Assembly: GCF_007997225.1 (NCBI RefSeq)
Contig: NZ_VORM01000002.1
Span: 62,001 to 126,000, forward strand
Reading direction: 5' to 3'
Length of the DNA: 64,000 bases
Origin: Subsaximicrobium wynnwilliamsii
GTDB lineage: Bacteria; Bacteroidota; Bacteroidia; Flavobacteriales; Flavobacteriaceae
The notes under the pieces are model-generated. The model searched no databases, had not been told where the DNA came from, and worked only from the letters and a program-made list of their open reading frames with translations. The translations under genes and the position numbers were made by a program. Below, piece after piece: positions 7,979 through 16,444 of the stretch (position 1 is the first letter of the stretch; every line of letters begins with the position of its first letter).

Positions 7979-8683
7979 TTGAAAAGAAAGTACAGTAATA
8001 TAAAAGTCATCGGTTTCGATGCCGATGATACCCTTTGGGTCAACGAGACTTATTTTAGGGAGGCCGAACTGGAGGTCGCAAAATTGATGGCGCCTTATGA
8101 AACCGCCAATACCATAGACCAAGAATTGTTTAGGATGGAAATTAAAAACCTGCCGCTTTATGGTTACGGCATCAAAGGTTTTGTGTTATCCATGATCGAG
8201 ATGGCTTTGGAGATTTCCAATTACAGTATTTCAAATGAAAGTATTTCGAAAATCCTAGACATTGGCAAGGACATGCTCAATAAACCTGTGGAACTGCTAG
8301 AGGGCGTTGAGGACAGCCTCAAGGAACTTTCGCAAACCCACAGACTAATCTTGATCACAAAAGGCGATTTGTTGGATCAAGAACGAAAGCTGGAAAAATC
8401 TGGCCTTTTAAAATATTTTCATCATATTGAAGTTTTGAGTGACAAGCAGGAATCCAATTATTCCAGGTTGTTGAAGCATTTGGAGGTAAAGCCCTCTGAA
8501 TTTCTAATGGTGGGCAATTCTTTAAAATCAGATATATTGCCTTTAGTCAATTTAAAGGCAGAGGCCGTTCACGTTCCGTTTCATACCACCTGGTTACACG
8601 AGCAAGTAGATGCCGAGCAAAGCAACGGAAAGGCTTATGCAACCTTAAAAAGTTTGAAAGAACTTAAAAAGTTATTGGAGTAA
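7979..8683 (+). CDS. HAD family hydrolase
   Basis: The product has 234 residues. The HAD motif I is FDADDTLW (about residues 13-20), with both aspartates present. Motif II is probably LILITKGD (about 120), and motif III/IV is around FLMVGNSLKSDILP (about 177-190). The segment between motif I and II forms the expected helical cap. It is likely a phosphatase or nucleotidase acting on a small metabolite. No ATG lies upstream of motif I in frame, so translation probably starts at the TTG at 7979; this start is uncertain. It follows the kdsB repeat array on the same strand. Its substrate is unknown; it is distinct from KdsC, which lies elsewhere in the window. Confidence 0.85.
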   Translation: MKRKYSNIKVIGFDADDTLWVNETYFREAELEVAKLMAPYETANTIDQELFRMEIKNLPLYGYGIKGFVLSMIEMALEISNYSISNESISKILDIGKDMLNKPVELLEGVEDSLKELSQTHRLILITKGDLLDQERKLEKSGLLKYFHHIEVLSDKQESNYSRLLKHLEVKPSEFLMVGNSLKSDILPLVNLKAEAVHVPFHTTWLHEQVDAEQSNGKAYATLKSLKELKKLLE

Positions 8684-8933
8684 TGCTACATTTCAATGCT
8701 TAAACGCATTTACACCAACAATAATTAAAACCCTGAAAATGTGTCAATTCGTGAGCTGTGGATTTGAAGTTTAAATTGGCGCAACTTATTAAATAATTTA
8801 AAACAGAACTAAAACACGAATCCAAGTTGAAATGATCTTAGTCCTGTTTGATTGAGAGCTTGTTATTAGGGCAGATTTCCCAAATAATTCCAACATTATC
8901 GCAATAGTGCAAGACATATTCAAACTATGTTTT

Positions 8934-8941
8934 TATTTTTG
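8934..8941 (+). promoter_or_regulatory. -7 box ahead of the KdnB-like gene
   Basis: TATTTTTG matches TAnnTTTG and ends 17 bases before the ATG at 8959. The 275-bp gap between the HAD gene and this start otherwise shows no feature. Confidence 0.45.
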
Positions 8942-8958
8942 TTAAAGAATACGATTTC

Positions 8959-10041
8959 ATGACTTATAAAAATTTCCCAATGGTGTCCAGAGTTGTTTTT
9001 GGACGAGGCAGTTTTGATCAACTTCAGGATATTTTAGCGCCCAAACGTTTAAACGTGAAAGCGCCATTTATTTTTTTGGTTGATGATGTGTTTAAGGGGG
9101 ACTCTTGGATCACTTCAAGGATTCCGTTGGCCTATAAGGACCAAATTCTTTACATTTCAGCAAATGAGGAGCCTACAACCGCTCAGGTCGATGAGTTGGT
9201 GGACCAAATCATACTCAATCATAATGATGGGCCGTCTGGCATAATTGGTATTGGTGGAGGTTCACTTATGGATTTGGCCAAGGCAGTCTCCATTATGCTC
9301 AATAATAAAGGAGGCGCCAAAGACTATCAAGGTTGGGATTTGGTTAAATCAGCAGCGGTTTATCATGTTGGCATCCCTACCATCTCGGGTACGGGAGCAG
9401 AAGTGTCTCGCACAACGGTATTGACCGGTCCCGATAAAAAATTGGGCATAAATTCTGATTATACCCCTTTTGATCAAGTGATCCTAGATCCAGAATTGAC
9501 TAGAGATGTGCCAAGAGACCAATGGTTCTATACGGGGATGGATTGTTACATTCACTGCATTGAATCCCTTAATGGGACCTATCTCAATGCCTTTAGTGAA
9601 AGTTATGGCGAAAAGGCTTATGAACTCTGCAAGAATATTTTTGTGGATGACAAACTTAGTGACGAAGAAGCCCAAGACCAGCTCATGATGGCGTCTTGGC
9701 ACGGGGGGATGAGTATTGCCTACTCACAAGTGGGCGTGGCGCATGCCATGAGCTACGGTTTGTCTTATTTATTGGGTACTAAGCATGGTATTGGCAATTG
9801 CATCGTTTTTGATCATTTGGAAGATTATTATCCTGAAGGTGTGCAGCTGTTCAAAAAAATGAAGCAAAAGCACAACATTGTTTTGCCTAAGGGCATTTGT
9901 GCCGATCTAAGCGATGAGCAATTTGATGTGATGATCAAAGTGGCATTGAGTCTAGAACCACTCTGGGAAAATGCTATAGGTAAAAATTGGAAAAATGTGA
10001 TTACTTACGATAAGCTTAAGGCGCTTTATCAAAAAATGTAA
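8959..10041 (+). CDS. Iron-containing alcohol dehydrogenase, KdnB-like (Kdo 8-oxidase candidate)
   Basis: The product has 360 residues and belongs to the iron-containing alcohol dehydrogenase family. The cofactor-binding GIGGGSLMDLAKA is at about residues 95-107, PTISGTGAEVSRTTVL near 140, and metal-binding candidates include HCIESLNG (about 199) and the VGVAHAMSYGL and GTKHGIGNC histidines (about 258-278). The opening, with VFGRGSFDQL, resembles KdnB of Shewanella as I remember it. KdnB oxidises Kdo at C8 on the way to 8-amino-Kdo. Closeness to kdsB supports that role. The partner aminotransferase KdnA is not in the window. The family call is firm; the substrate is an inference. Confidence 0.85.
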   Translation: MTYKNFPMVSRVVFGRGSFDQLQDILAPKRLNVKAPFIFLVDDVFKGDSWITSRIPLAYKDQILYISANEEPTTAQVDELVDQIILNHNDGPSGIIGIGGGSLMDLAKAVSIMLNNKGGAKDYQGWDLVKSAAVYHVGIPTISGTGAEVSRTTVLTGPDKKLGINSDYTPFDQVILDPELTRDVPRDQWFYTGMDCYIHCIESLNGTYLNAFSESYGEKAYELCKNIFVDDKLSDEEAQDQLMMASWHGGMSIAYSQVGVAHAMSYGLSYLLGTKHGIGNCIVFDHLEDYYPEGVQLFKKMKQKHNIVLPKGICADLSDEQFDVMIKVALSLEPLWENAIGKNWKNVITYDKLKALYQKM

Positions 10042-10042
10042 T

Positions 10043-10591
10043 ATGCGCTGGCTTGCAAAGTTGGTTTACTTTAAACTGTTGGGATGGACAGTCACTGGCA
10101 ATCTCAATTTCTCAAAAGATACCGTCAAAAAAGCGGTCATCATCGCCCTACCACATACGAGTTGGCACGATTTCTATATAGGTCTCTTACTGCGGAAGGT
10201 CACTGGGGTCAAAACAAATTTTGTGGGCAAAAAGGAACTTTTCCATTGGCCTTTTGGCTATTATTTTCGCGCCATAGGCGGTGCGGCACTAGATCGTACC
10301 TCAGGTCAAAATAAGGTTGAAGCCATTGCGAAATTATTTGAGAGTAAGGAGGAATTCAGATTAACGCTTGCTCCTGAAGGGACTCGTAAAAAAGTAACCG
10401 AGTGGCGAACCGGTTTTTATTACATCGCCAAAGCTGCTAATGTGCCCATCATTATGTTTACATTGGATTTTAAAAACAAAGAAAACCACATTTCCGAACC
10501 TTTTCATCCCACTCATGATAGGGCTGCCGATTTCAAGTTCATGAAAGCCTTTTATCAAGGTGTGGAAGGTAAAAAACCTGAGTACACTTAG
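10043..10591 (+). CDS. 1-acyl-glycerol-3-phosphate acyltransferase family protein
   Basis: The 182-residue product belongs to the PlsC/LPLAT acyltransferase superfamily. The catalytic HX4D motif is HTSWHD (about residues 38-43). The FVGKKELFHWPFG block and the EGTR motif (APEGTRKK, about 111-118) follow. It probably transfers an acyl chain to a lipid acceptor at the inner membrane. It is shorter than classical PlsC and has only a weakly hydrophobic N-terminus. The start codon follows the dehydrogenase stop by one base, so the two genes are an operon. A perfect hairpin terminator lies about 125 bases downstream. The exact acceptor cannot be told from sequence. Confidence 0.88.
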   Translation: MRWLAKLVYFKLLGWTVTGNLNFSKDTVKKAVIIALPHTSWHDFYIGLLLRKVTGVKTNFVGKKELFHWPFGYYFRAIGGAALDRTSGQNKVEAIAKLFESKEEFRLTLAPEGTRKKVTEWRTGFYYIAKAANVPIIMFTLDFKNKENHISEPFHPTHDRAADFKFMKAFYQGVEGKKPEYT

Positions 10592-10716
10592 TATGTTTCG
10601 GTTTGTAATTAGATCTTGGCACAAATTTTGAAATACCAAAAGTGTATTTTGGATGCTGAAACATAAAGTAAACCTCGTGTCCCTAAAAAGAAACAGTGCT
10701 TCAATATGACCCTATA

Positions 10717-10752
10717 AAAAGACCATTTTAGATGCTTCTAAAATGGTCTTTT
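10717..10752. terminator. Bidirectional terminator hairpin
   Basis: AAAAGACCATTTTAGA pairs perfectly with TCTAAAATGGTCTTTT over a four-base loop, a 16-bp stem with A and T ends. It lies between the convergent acyltransferase (+) and NTF2-like (-) genes and can serve both. Confidence 0.9.
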
Positions 10753-10815
10753 CGTTTGTAATATTGGCCACATTATTAATATGCGTCTTGCGAGCCACAG
10801 TTCTCAAAGCTAATC

Positions 10816-11283
10816 TTAGCGCTGTTTGTTTTCAAAATTAGTCAGTAAAAAATTTGCGCGGTGCTTCAGTTTATTTTTAAAGAATAAGGTTTTACCCAAA
10901 ATGCGCCCTCTAGCCCCAAAAGCTTGTTTGGACCAATCGTACAAGTCAAATTCATCAATGTGCTCTATGATCTTGCCGTCCTTAAATTTAAATTGGGCTT
11001 GGATCACATTGTGTACTTTTTTATTTGTTTTGCTAAAGGTGTAAAAGGATTCCCATAAAACGCTTCCAGTGTTTTGATTAGCTTCCACACTGGAATAGGT
11101 CAACTTAAAATCCTTGCTTTCCTGTGATTTACAAAGCATTCGCCACATATTATTGGCACGATTACCATGAAGCACTCCAAAGGCAGGATCCTCAAATACC
11201 ACATCGGGATGGTAGCATGCCACCATGGCTTCAGCATCCAGTCTTTGAAAGGCTTCATAAAAATTGATCAGCAATTGTTTCAT
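10816..11283 (-). CDS. NTF2/SnoaL-like protein
   Basis: The product has 155 residues. Its first 115 residues match the SnoaL/NTF2-like cone fold: LLINFYEAFQRLDAEAMVACYHPDVVFEDPAFG at the N-terminus, then the strand pairs VLWESFYTF and VIQAQFKFKDGKI. Such proteins bind small hydrophobic ligands or act as isomerases or hydrolases; the ligand here is unknown. A C-terminal extension (LGKTLFFKNKLKHRANFLL) is basic and may be a helical tail. I chose ATG at 11283 rather than an upstream in-frame ATG because it begins the conserved helix MKQLLINFYEAF. It is convergent with the acyltransferase gene. Confidence 0.75.
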   Translation of the reverse strand: MKQLLINFYEAFQRLDAEAMVACYHPDVVFEDPAFGVLHGNRANNMWRMLCKSQESKDFKLTYSSVEANQNTGSVLWESFYTFSKTNKKVHNVIQAQFKFKDGKIIEHIDEFDLYDWSKQAFGARGRILGKTLFFKNKLKHRANFLLTNFENKQR

Positions 11284-11635
11284 TGGAAAAGGAGTTTTTC
11301 TCAAGTTAAGAAAAATTGTACACAATTAATGCTACTTAGTTTTGCTCAAAATTCTTATTAAAGGTCATAAGTTGTTTTTTAAAGGTGCTAATGAATGAAT
11401 TTGATGCTTCAATAAAACCGAAAACCCAAAAACCCCGTATATAAAGTAGAATAGGTTTTAAAAGCCTTTTTACTTTCTTATTAACGCCCTTTGCGTCGTT
11501 AAATTGCTATGAGAAAGAGCGAAGACCATCCTTTGGGATGGTCTTCTGTCTTTATATTTGATTAGTTTTCAATAAGTTGTATTGGCGCTACTGTTGAGAA
11601 GCGCAAGGGGCCTAGTACTTAACCCCGCACTAATT
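11284..11635. other. Intergenic region with two hairpins
   Basis: No gene is visible in these 350 bases. TTAACG and CGTTAA (around 11481-11502) form one small inverted repeat. GAAGACCATCC (11521-11531) pairs perfectly with GGATGGTCTTC (11536-11546) over a TTTG loop, an 11-bp stem. It probably terminates the minus-strand DUF349 gene, although the T-run after it is poor on that strand. A small RNA with two hairpins is possible but not supported by a promoter. Confidence 0.5.
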
Positions 11636-14305
11636 TTAGTATTTCTTCTTGACCATTTGCAGCTTGCGTTCCCAAAGGTCTAGATCGGCTTTGTGTTGTT
11701 CGATATTGTTCAAAACCTCTTTTACCAATGGATTGGTTTCATCTACGTTTGAGAAAAATTGAAGATTGTTTTCCAATTGATTGATATCTCCTTTGACCTC
11801 GTCAATACGTTTTCTTATAAAATTATGTTCGTTATCCAAAAGTCTCGTATCATCGGGCTGGGCAAGATTTTCAAGTTTGTTGTCAAATTTGATCATCTCC
11901 AATTTGGATTTATCCATATCCAATTTTCCAAAAAGGGCATCAAGAACCTTATTGAATTTGCCTTCTATATAGCGTTTATTGGAGGGAACAGCACCTATGT
12001 TTTTCCAATCCTCAATTTTACTTTTGATCAACGCAATGTCTTTTTTGTGCTCTCCAGAAAGTTCTAAAGTCTTCATGCCGTCTAAAAACTCGTTTTTTTG
12101 CTCATAGGCAACCAGCAATTCCTTGTCGGCCTCATTGCGTTGCGAACTAATACGGTCAAAATAATGATTGCAGGCATTCTTAAACTGTTTCCAAACCTTG
12201 TCACTGTCTTTTCTTGGGACATGGCCAATTTTTTTCCAATCGGCCTGAATTCTTTTCATCAACGGGGTTGTGGCTGCAAAATCATCACTCTCCTTGTGTT
12301 CGTTGGCAATTTTTATGAGTTCCTTTTTCTTTTCAAGGTTCTCATATTGGTCTTTCTTCAGGTTTTTGTAAAATGCATTTTTATCACTGTTAAAGGATCT
12401 TACCGTAGTTTTGAACTTATTCCAGATGGCTTCATTTTTAGGCTTTGGCACACGTCCAGAATTAAAAAATTCCGTTCTTAAAGCTTCTATGGCTTTGATC
12501 TTTTTTTGCCAGGCCTGATGCGTGTTTGAAGTGTCTTTGACCACGTCTTCAATTTTAAGTATTATGGCTTCCTTACGCTTCAAATTGCCTTCCTTGGCTT
12601 TATCCAATTCGGTAAAATAGGCTTGGCGCTTGTCATGTATGGTTTTGGTGGCGTTGCTAAAACGTTCCCAAATAGGGTCACGGTGCGCTTTGGCAACAGG
12701 GCCTAAATCTTCTTTCCATAGCTTATGTAAGGCCTGCAGTTCTCTAAAAGCGTGATTGACATCGTTACCTTCGGCTAATTCTTCAGCCTTCTCTATAAGT
12801 TTGGTCTTTTGCTCAAGATTGTGTTTGAAGTCCATGTCGCGCAAATCACGATTGAGGTGCATAAAGTCATAAAACACTTCTACTTGATGATGGTAAGAAT
12901 TCCAAGCGTTATTGTAAACATCACGTGGGATAGGGCCAGCACCGCGCCATTGCTCTTGTAAATCCTTGAATTGTTTATAGGTGGTGTTGATATTCTCTTC
13001 AACATTGATGAGCCCTTTGATGTCTTCAATGATTTGAAGTCGGTTTTCCAAGTTGGCCTTTAGATCATTTTCGCGGGCTTTATAATAAGCTTTTAAATTG
13101 TTGCGATAGGTTTTGTAGGCGGCATTAAAACGTTTCTTTTCTGCTGTGGAATAATAAAAATCAATCTCATTGCCACCTTCATTTAAAAACGTTTCTTTTT
13201 TCTCTTCGAGAAGTTCGTCAAATTTTGAATTGAATTCAGATTTGATCTCGTCAACTTGGGATTTTATGGTTTGTACTTTGCGCTGCTCAACAAGGGTTTC
13301 CAACTCTTCGGCTAACTGCGCCATGGTCATCTTTTCATACTCCTTGGTTTCAACGGTATGGCGTTCGCTATTGCCTTCATCCTCGGCATCTTCGGCATTG
13401 GACTGGTCGATCTCGTCAACGTGGGCGTCTATCTTTTTGGCTTCTGTAGGGGCTTTCTTATTTTCTTCGGAAGGGGTTTCGCTTTGTTCTTCGGAAGTGT
13501 TTTCCGTTTTCGATTCTGAAACTATTGGCTCCTTATGTTCTTCAGTTTCAGGTGCTGCTTCGGAAACATTGTCGCTATGTTTTACTTCTGGTTCAGATAC
13601 CGCTGCGGAAATGGCTTCCGTTTTTTCTTCGGAAGGGGTTTCGTTTTGTTCTCTGGAAGTGTTTTCCGTTTTCGATTCTGAAACTATGGGCTCCTTATGT
13701 TCTTCAGCTTTAGTTGCTGCTTCGGAAACATTGTCGCTATGTTTTACTTCTGGTTCAGATACCGCTGCGGAACTGGCTTCCGTTTTTTCTTCGGAAGGGG
13801 TTTCGCTTTGTTCTTCGGAAGTGTTTTCCGTTTTCGATTCTGAAACTATGGGCTCCTTATGTTCATCAGCTTCAGGTGCTGCTTCGGAAACATTGTCGCT
13901 ATGTTTTACTTCTGGTTCAGATACCGCTTCGGAAATGGCTTCAGCTTTGATTTCTTCTGTTTTCAATGGTTCTTCAGAAGGTTCTGGAACCGATTCTTCT
14001 TTTGATTCAGTAGATTCTTCCGAAGCATTTGAATTGCTGGCATCAGCTTCCGATTGGCTTTCAGCATGTTCAGTGGCCGAAGGTATTTCTGCTTCAGGGT
14101 CCTTAGGTCGCTCTACCAGTTGGTCTGAAACATCTTTACCCAAAGGATCTTCTGAGGTTGTTTCAGGAGTTTCTTCTGTAGGCTCTGAAACAGGGTTGGT
14201 TTCAGTGGTTTTATTTTCTGTGGTAGGATTTTCGTCAGGCGCTTGAGGGTTGACTTTTTCTACTCGTTTTCCATCTGCATTGTGCAGGTTATCATTCTCA
14301 GACAT
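11636..14305 (-). CDS. DUF349 domain-containing protein with acidic repeat N-terminus
   Basis: The product has 889 residues. Residues 1 to about 320 are low-complexity, rich in Glu, Ser, Thr and Pro, and contain three tandem 54-residue repeats (127-281) with the core AVSEPEVKHSDNVSEAA. From about residue 380 onward the protein is a chain of helical DUF349 repeats; recognisable units have W and a basic KxFR-like pattern, for example LHKLWKEDLGPVAK, IQADWKKIGHVPRKDSDKVW and IEDWKNIGAVPSNKRY. The family is widespread but function is not settled. There is no signal peptide or membrane segment. The long acidic stretch is probably disordered. The ATG is the only sensible start. It is probably transcribed alone. 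Confidence 0.85.
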   Translation of the reverse strand: MSENDNLHNADGKRVEKVNPQAPDENPTTENKTTETNPVSEPTEETPETTSEDPLGKDVSDQLVERPKDPEAEIPSATEHAESQSEADASNSNASEESTESKEESVPEPSEEPLKTEEIKAEAISEAVSEPEVKHSDNVSEAAPEADEHKEPIVSESKTENTSEEQSETPSEEKTEASSAAVSEPEVKHSDNVSEAATKAEEHKEPIVSESKTENTSREQNETPSEEKTEAISAAVSEPEVKHSDNVSEAAPETEEHKEPIVSESKTENTSEEQSETPSEENKKAPTEAKKIDAHVDEIDQSNAEDAEDEGNSERHTVETKEYEKMTMAQLAEELETLVEQRKVQTIKSQVDEIKSEFNSKFDELLEEKKETFLNEGGNEIDFYYSTAEKKRFNAAYKTYRNNLKAYYKARENDLKANLENRLQIIEDIKGLINVEENINTTYKQFKDLQEQWRGAGPIPRDVYNNAWNSYHHQVEVFYDFMHLNRDLRDMDFKHNLEQKTKLIEKAEELAEGNDVNHAFRELQALHKLWKEDLGPVAKAHRDPIWERFSNATKTIHDKRQAYFTELDKAKEGNLKRKEAIILKIEDVVKDTSNTHQAWQKKIKAIEALRTEFFNSGRVPKPKNEAIWNKFKTTVRSFNSDKNAFYKNLKKDQYENLEKKKELIKIANEHKESDDFAATTPLMKRIQADWKKIGHVPRKDSDKVWKQFKNACNHYFDRISSQRNEADKELLVAYEQKNEFLDGMKTLELSGEHKKDIALIKSKIEDWKNIGAVPSNKRYIEGKFNKVLDALFGKLDMDKSKLEMIKFDNKLENLAQPDDTRLLDNEHNFIRKRIDEVKGDINQLENNLQFFSNVDETNPLVKEVLNNIEQHKADLDLWERKLQMVKKKY
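13463..13927 (-). repeat. 162-bp in-frame coding repeat, about 2.9 copies
   Basis: Three direct copies of a 162-base unit encode the 54-residue acidic repeats in the DUF349 protein. The copies differ at only a few positions, such as APEA/ATKA/APET and SEEQS/SREQN, indicating recent duplication. Confidence 0.9.
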
Positions 14306-14693
14306 TTTATCAATGTTTTCTATTAGATGGCTAAGATACTAATAGGCAACCAATTTACAAAAACCAAGCCTTTTTATTAGCCTTCAAATATTTTGGAGCT
14401 GCTTCGAATATCGATAAAATGCATCTACCTAAAGGTTTAGCTTGAAACTTTTAAACTTAGGCTGCCAACCGTAATAAGATGGGTGTGAAAACGCATTACT
14501 TTATAAAAGTCTCAATATCAGTCATTCAAAAGATTTGTTGTTTGTCTTAGGTCCCTTTTGTCTTAGGATTGATCTTATTGCCAATTTAAGGGAGGATCGT
14601 CTTTTAGGTATTGCAAGGAGGGTAAAACCATGCTTCCAAATGGTTTGATCTGCGGAAGAAACTGCAACTATCGACGCTAAATGAAATTATATT
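14306..14693. other. Intergenic region without a recognised gene
   Basis: These 388 bases separate aroE from the DUF349 gene, both on the minus strand. I see a direct repeat TTTGTCTTAGG (twice near 14555-14580) and a short inverted repeat AAACCAT / ATGGTTT near 14625-14647. It should contain the DUF349 promoter and the terminator of the upstream operon, but I cannot place either with confidence. Confidence 0.4.
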
Positions 14694-15431
14694 TTAAACC
14701 AATGCCCAAATTTCCCAAGCTTTTTCAGCTTGATATTCTAGCATGGCATATCCGTTGCATGTTGTTGCACCTTGTGCTTTCCCCAAGCGTAAAAATTCGG
14801 TTTCTGAAGGATTGTAGATCAAATCAAACAATAAATGCTCAGCGTTGAGCGCCTGATATGGAATATCGGGACAGGCTTCGATTTTTGGAAACGTACCAAT
14901 TGGAGTGCAATTGATTATGATTTGATAGCGTTCAATAATGAGGTCGTCAAGTTGATCGTAGGTGTAAGCGACGCCTTGTTTTTTTGTGCGAGACACATAA
15001 TCAAATGCGATGTGCATGGTTTTAAGGGCGTGTGCAATCGCTTTTGATGCGCCACCAGTGCCTAGAATCAAGGCGTTTTTGTGATGTGGTTTCAGTAAAG
15101 GCGAAATGGCAGTTTTGAAGCCATGATAATCGGTATTGTAGCCTTTTAGATGTCCATTTTCAGAAATGCTTATGGTGTTGACTGCTCCAATTTTAGTAGC
15201 TTCTGCATCGATTTCATCTAAATAGGGCATGACCTGTTCTTTATAGGGGATGGTCACATTCATGGCCACGATATCTGGATTGCTTTTTATAAGCTCTGGA
15301 AATTGTGAAATGGATTCCAAATCGAAATTTTCATAGCGAAACGCAAGGTTTTCCGCAGTAAATTTTTTAGTGAAATAACCTCTCGAAAAGGAATATTCAA
15401 TGTTTTTTCCCAACAATCCCAATCTACGCAT
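14694..15431 (-). CDS. aroE: Shikimate dehydrogenase
   Basis: AroE reduces 3-dehydroshikimate to shikimate with NADPH in the chorismate pathway. The product has 245 residues. The N-terminal substrate domain has LLGKNIEYSFSRGYF and AMNVTIPYKE with the catalytic lysine; the dinucleotide domain has LGTGGASKAIAHAL (about 123-136). NTDYHGF and the C-terminal GYAMLEYQAEKAWEIW are also conserved. I chose ATG 15431, which overlaps the end of the upstream DUF368 gene by eight bases; an in-frame start 18 codons earlier would add residues not typical of AroE. The overlap suggests translational coupling with the transporter genes. Confidence 0.92.
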   Translation of the reverse strand: MRRLGLLGKNIEYSFSRGYFTKKFTAENLAFRYENFDLESISQFPELIKSNPDIVAMNVTIPYKEQVMPYLDEIDAEATKIGAVNTISISENGHLKGYNTDYHGFKTAISPLLKPHHKNALILGTGGASKAIAHALKTMHIAFDYVSRTKKQGVAYTYDQLDDLIIERYQIIINCTPIGTFPKIEACPDIPYQALNAEHLLFDLIYNPSETEFLRLGKAQGATTCNGYAMLEYQAEKAWEIWALV

Positions 15432-16443
15432 TTGTTCGTGTTTTTTGTCCGTACCATTCCAAAACCAAAACAAGTAGTATCCCAAAAATGATATAGGCGA
15501 AGGCTAAATAAGTTTCAGCATTGAGTTCAGGTAAAAAGCGTTCGTAATTTTCTATGATTTTTTTTCCGACGGAATCGTACAATAATCCACCGTCGTCATC
15601 GGTTTTAAAGATAGTATTTTTCCATGGCCAAACAACACCCAATGAACCAACGATAAAACCAATTATCGATGCAGTTGTGATGCTTCGATAATATTTCAAA
15701 ACATAGCTCAACACATGTGAAAACGTGACCAACCCAACCACGGAGCCTAAGGTGAATACGGCCAATACTTTTAGCAGCCTTATGCGTGCTGTATTTTGGA
15801 TAAAGCTGAAATCGCCAACGATCAATTCGGCAAAGGTATCGTAAAGGGAATTGACTGAATCTACCAAAAGCAAAACGTAATTACCCAATAAAATCAAGAT
15901 GAAAGATCCTGAAAAGCCAGGTAGAGTCATCCCAGAAACGCTGATGATGCCACAGAAAAACACAAAAATGAGATTGTCATTTTCCTTGGCAGGATTTAAA
16001 AAACTGATGCCTATGCCTAAACCAGCGCCAATGATGAGTGAAATGATGCTTTTGTAATGCCAGTCATCAAAGCTTTTGTTGATGTAATAAATGGAGCCTA
16101 AGATCATGCCAAAGAACAAGCTCCATACATAGAGTTCATAGTGGCTCAAAAAGTAATCGAGAATTTTGGAGACACTAAAATAACTCACAATCATTCCAAA
16201 AAACAAAAGGCCTAGGAACCTCCCATTGATGTAGCGGTAGAAGCTTTTAAAGCGTCCGGCGATCAAGAGTTTGAAGGCTTTTTTATTGACTTGCTTTAGC
16301 GAGTAAATGAACTCTTCATAAAAACCAGCGACAAATGCTACCACACCGCCAGAAATGCCTGGCACTTTGTTGGCAGCTCCCATACCAAGACCTTTAATGA
16401 TCAGGAAAAAACGATCTGTAAATGTTCTGGTGCTTTGTTGCAT
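15424..16443 (-). CDS. DUF368 polyprenyl-phosphate transporter, copy 2
   Basis: The product has 339 residues with about eight hydrophobic segments. DUF368 proteins (PopT) were shown in other bacteria to recycle undecaprenyl phosphate across the inner membrane for cell-wall and glycan synthesis. Family signatures include GMGAANKVPGISGGVVAFVAGFYEE near residue 17 and SGMTLPGFSGSFILILLGNY near 170, two related PG(I/F)SG repeats. It lies one base downstream of a paralogue and overlaps aroE. The paralogue keeps the more usual AADAVPGVSGGT; here the first motif is AANKVPGISGGV. Two tandem copies suggest specialisation, perhaps for different lipid carriers, but that is inference. Confidence 0.88.
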   Translation of the reverse strand: MQQSTRTFTDRFFLIIKGLGMGAANKVPGISGGVVAFVAGFYEEFIYSLKQVNKKAFKLLIAGRFKSFYRYINGRFLGLLFFGMIVSYFSVSKILDYFLSHYELYVWSLFFGMILGSIYYINKSFDDWHYKSIISLIIGAGLGIGISFLNPAKENDNLIFVFFCGIISVSGMTLPGFSGSFILILLGNYVLLLVDSVNSLYDTFAELIVGDFSFIQNTARIRLLKVLAVFTLGSVVGLVTFSHVLSYVLKYYRSITTASIIGFIVGSLGVVWPWKNTIFKTDDDGGLLYDSVGKKIIENYERFLPELNAETYLAFAYIIFGILLVLVLEWYGQKTRTNA

Positions 16444-16444
16444 A

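Noticed and set aside
13170-14246. 358-codon plus-strand frame opposite the DUF349 gene
   Set aside because: It is a Ser/Ala-rich mirror of the Glu/Ser repeat region; the DUF349 frame is the genuine one.
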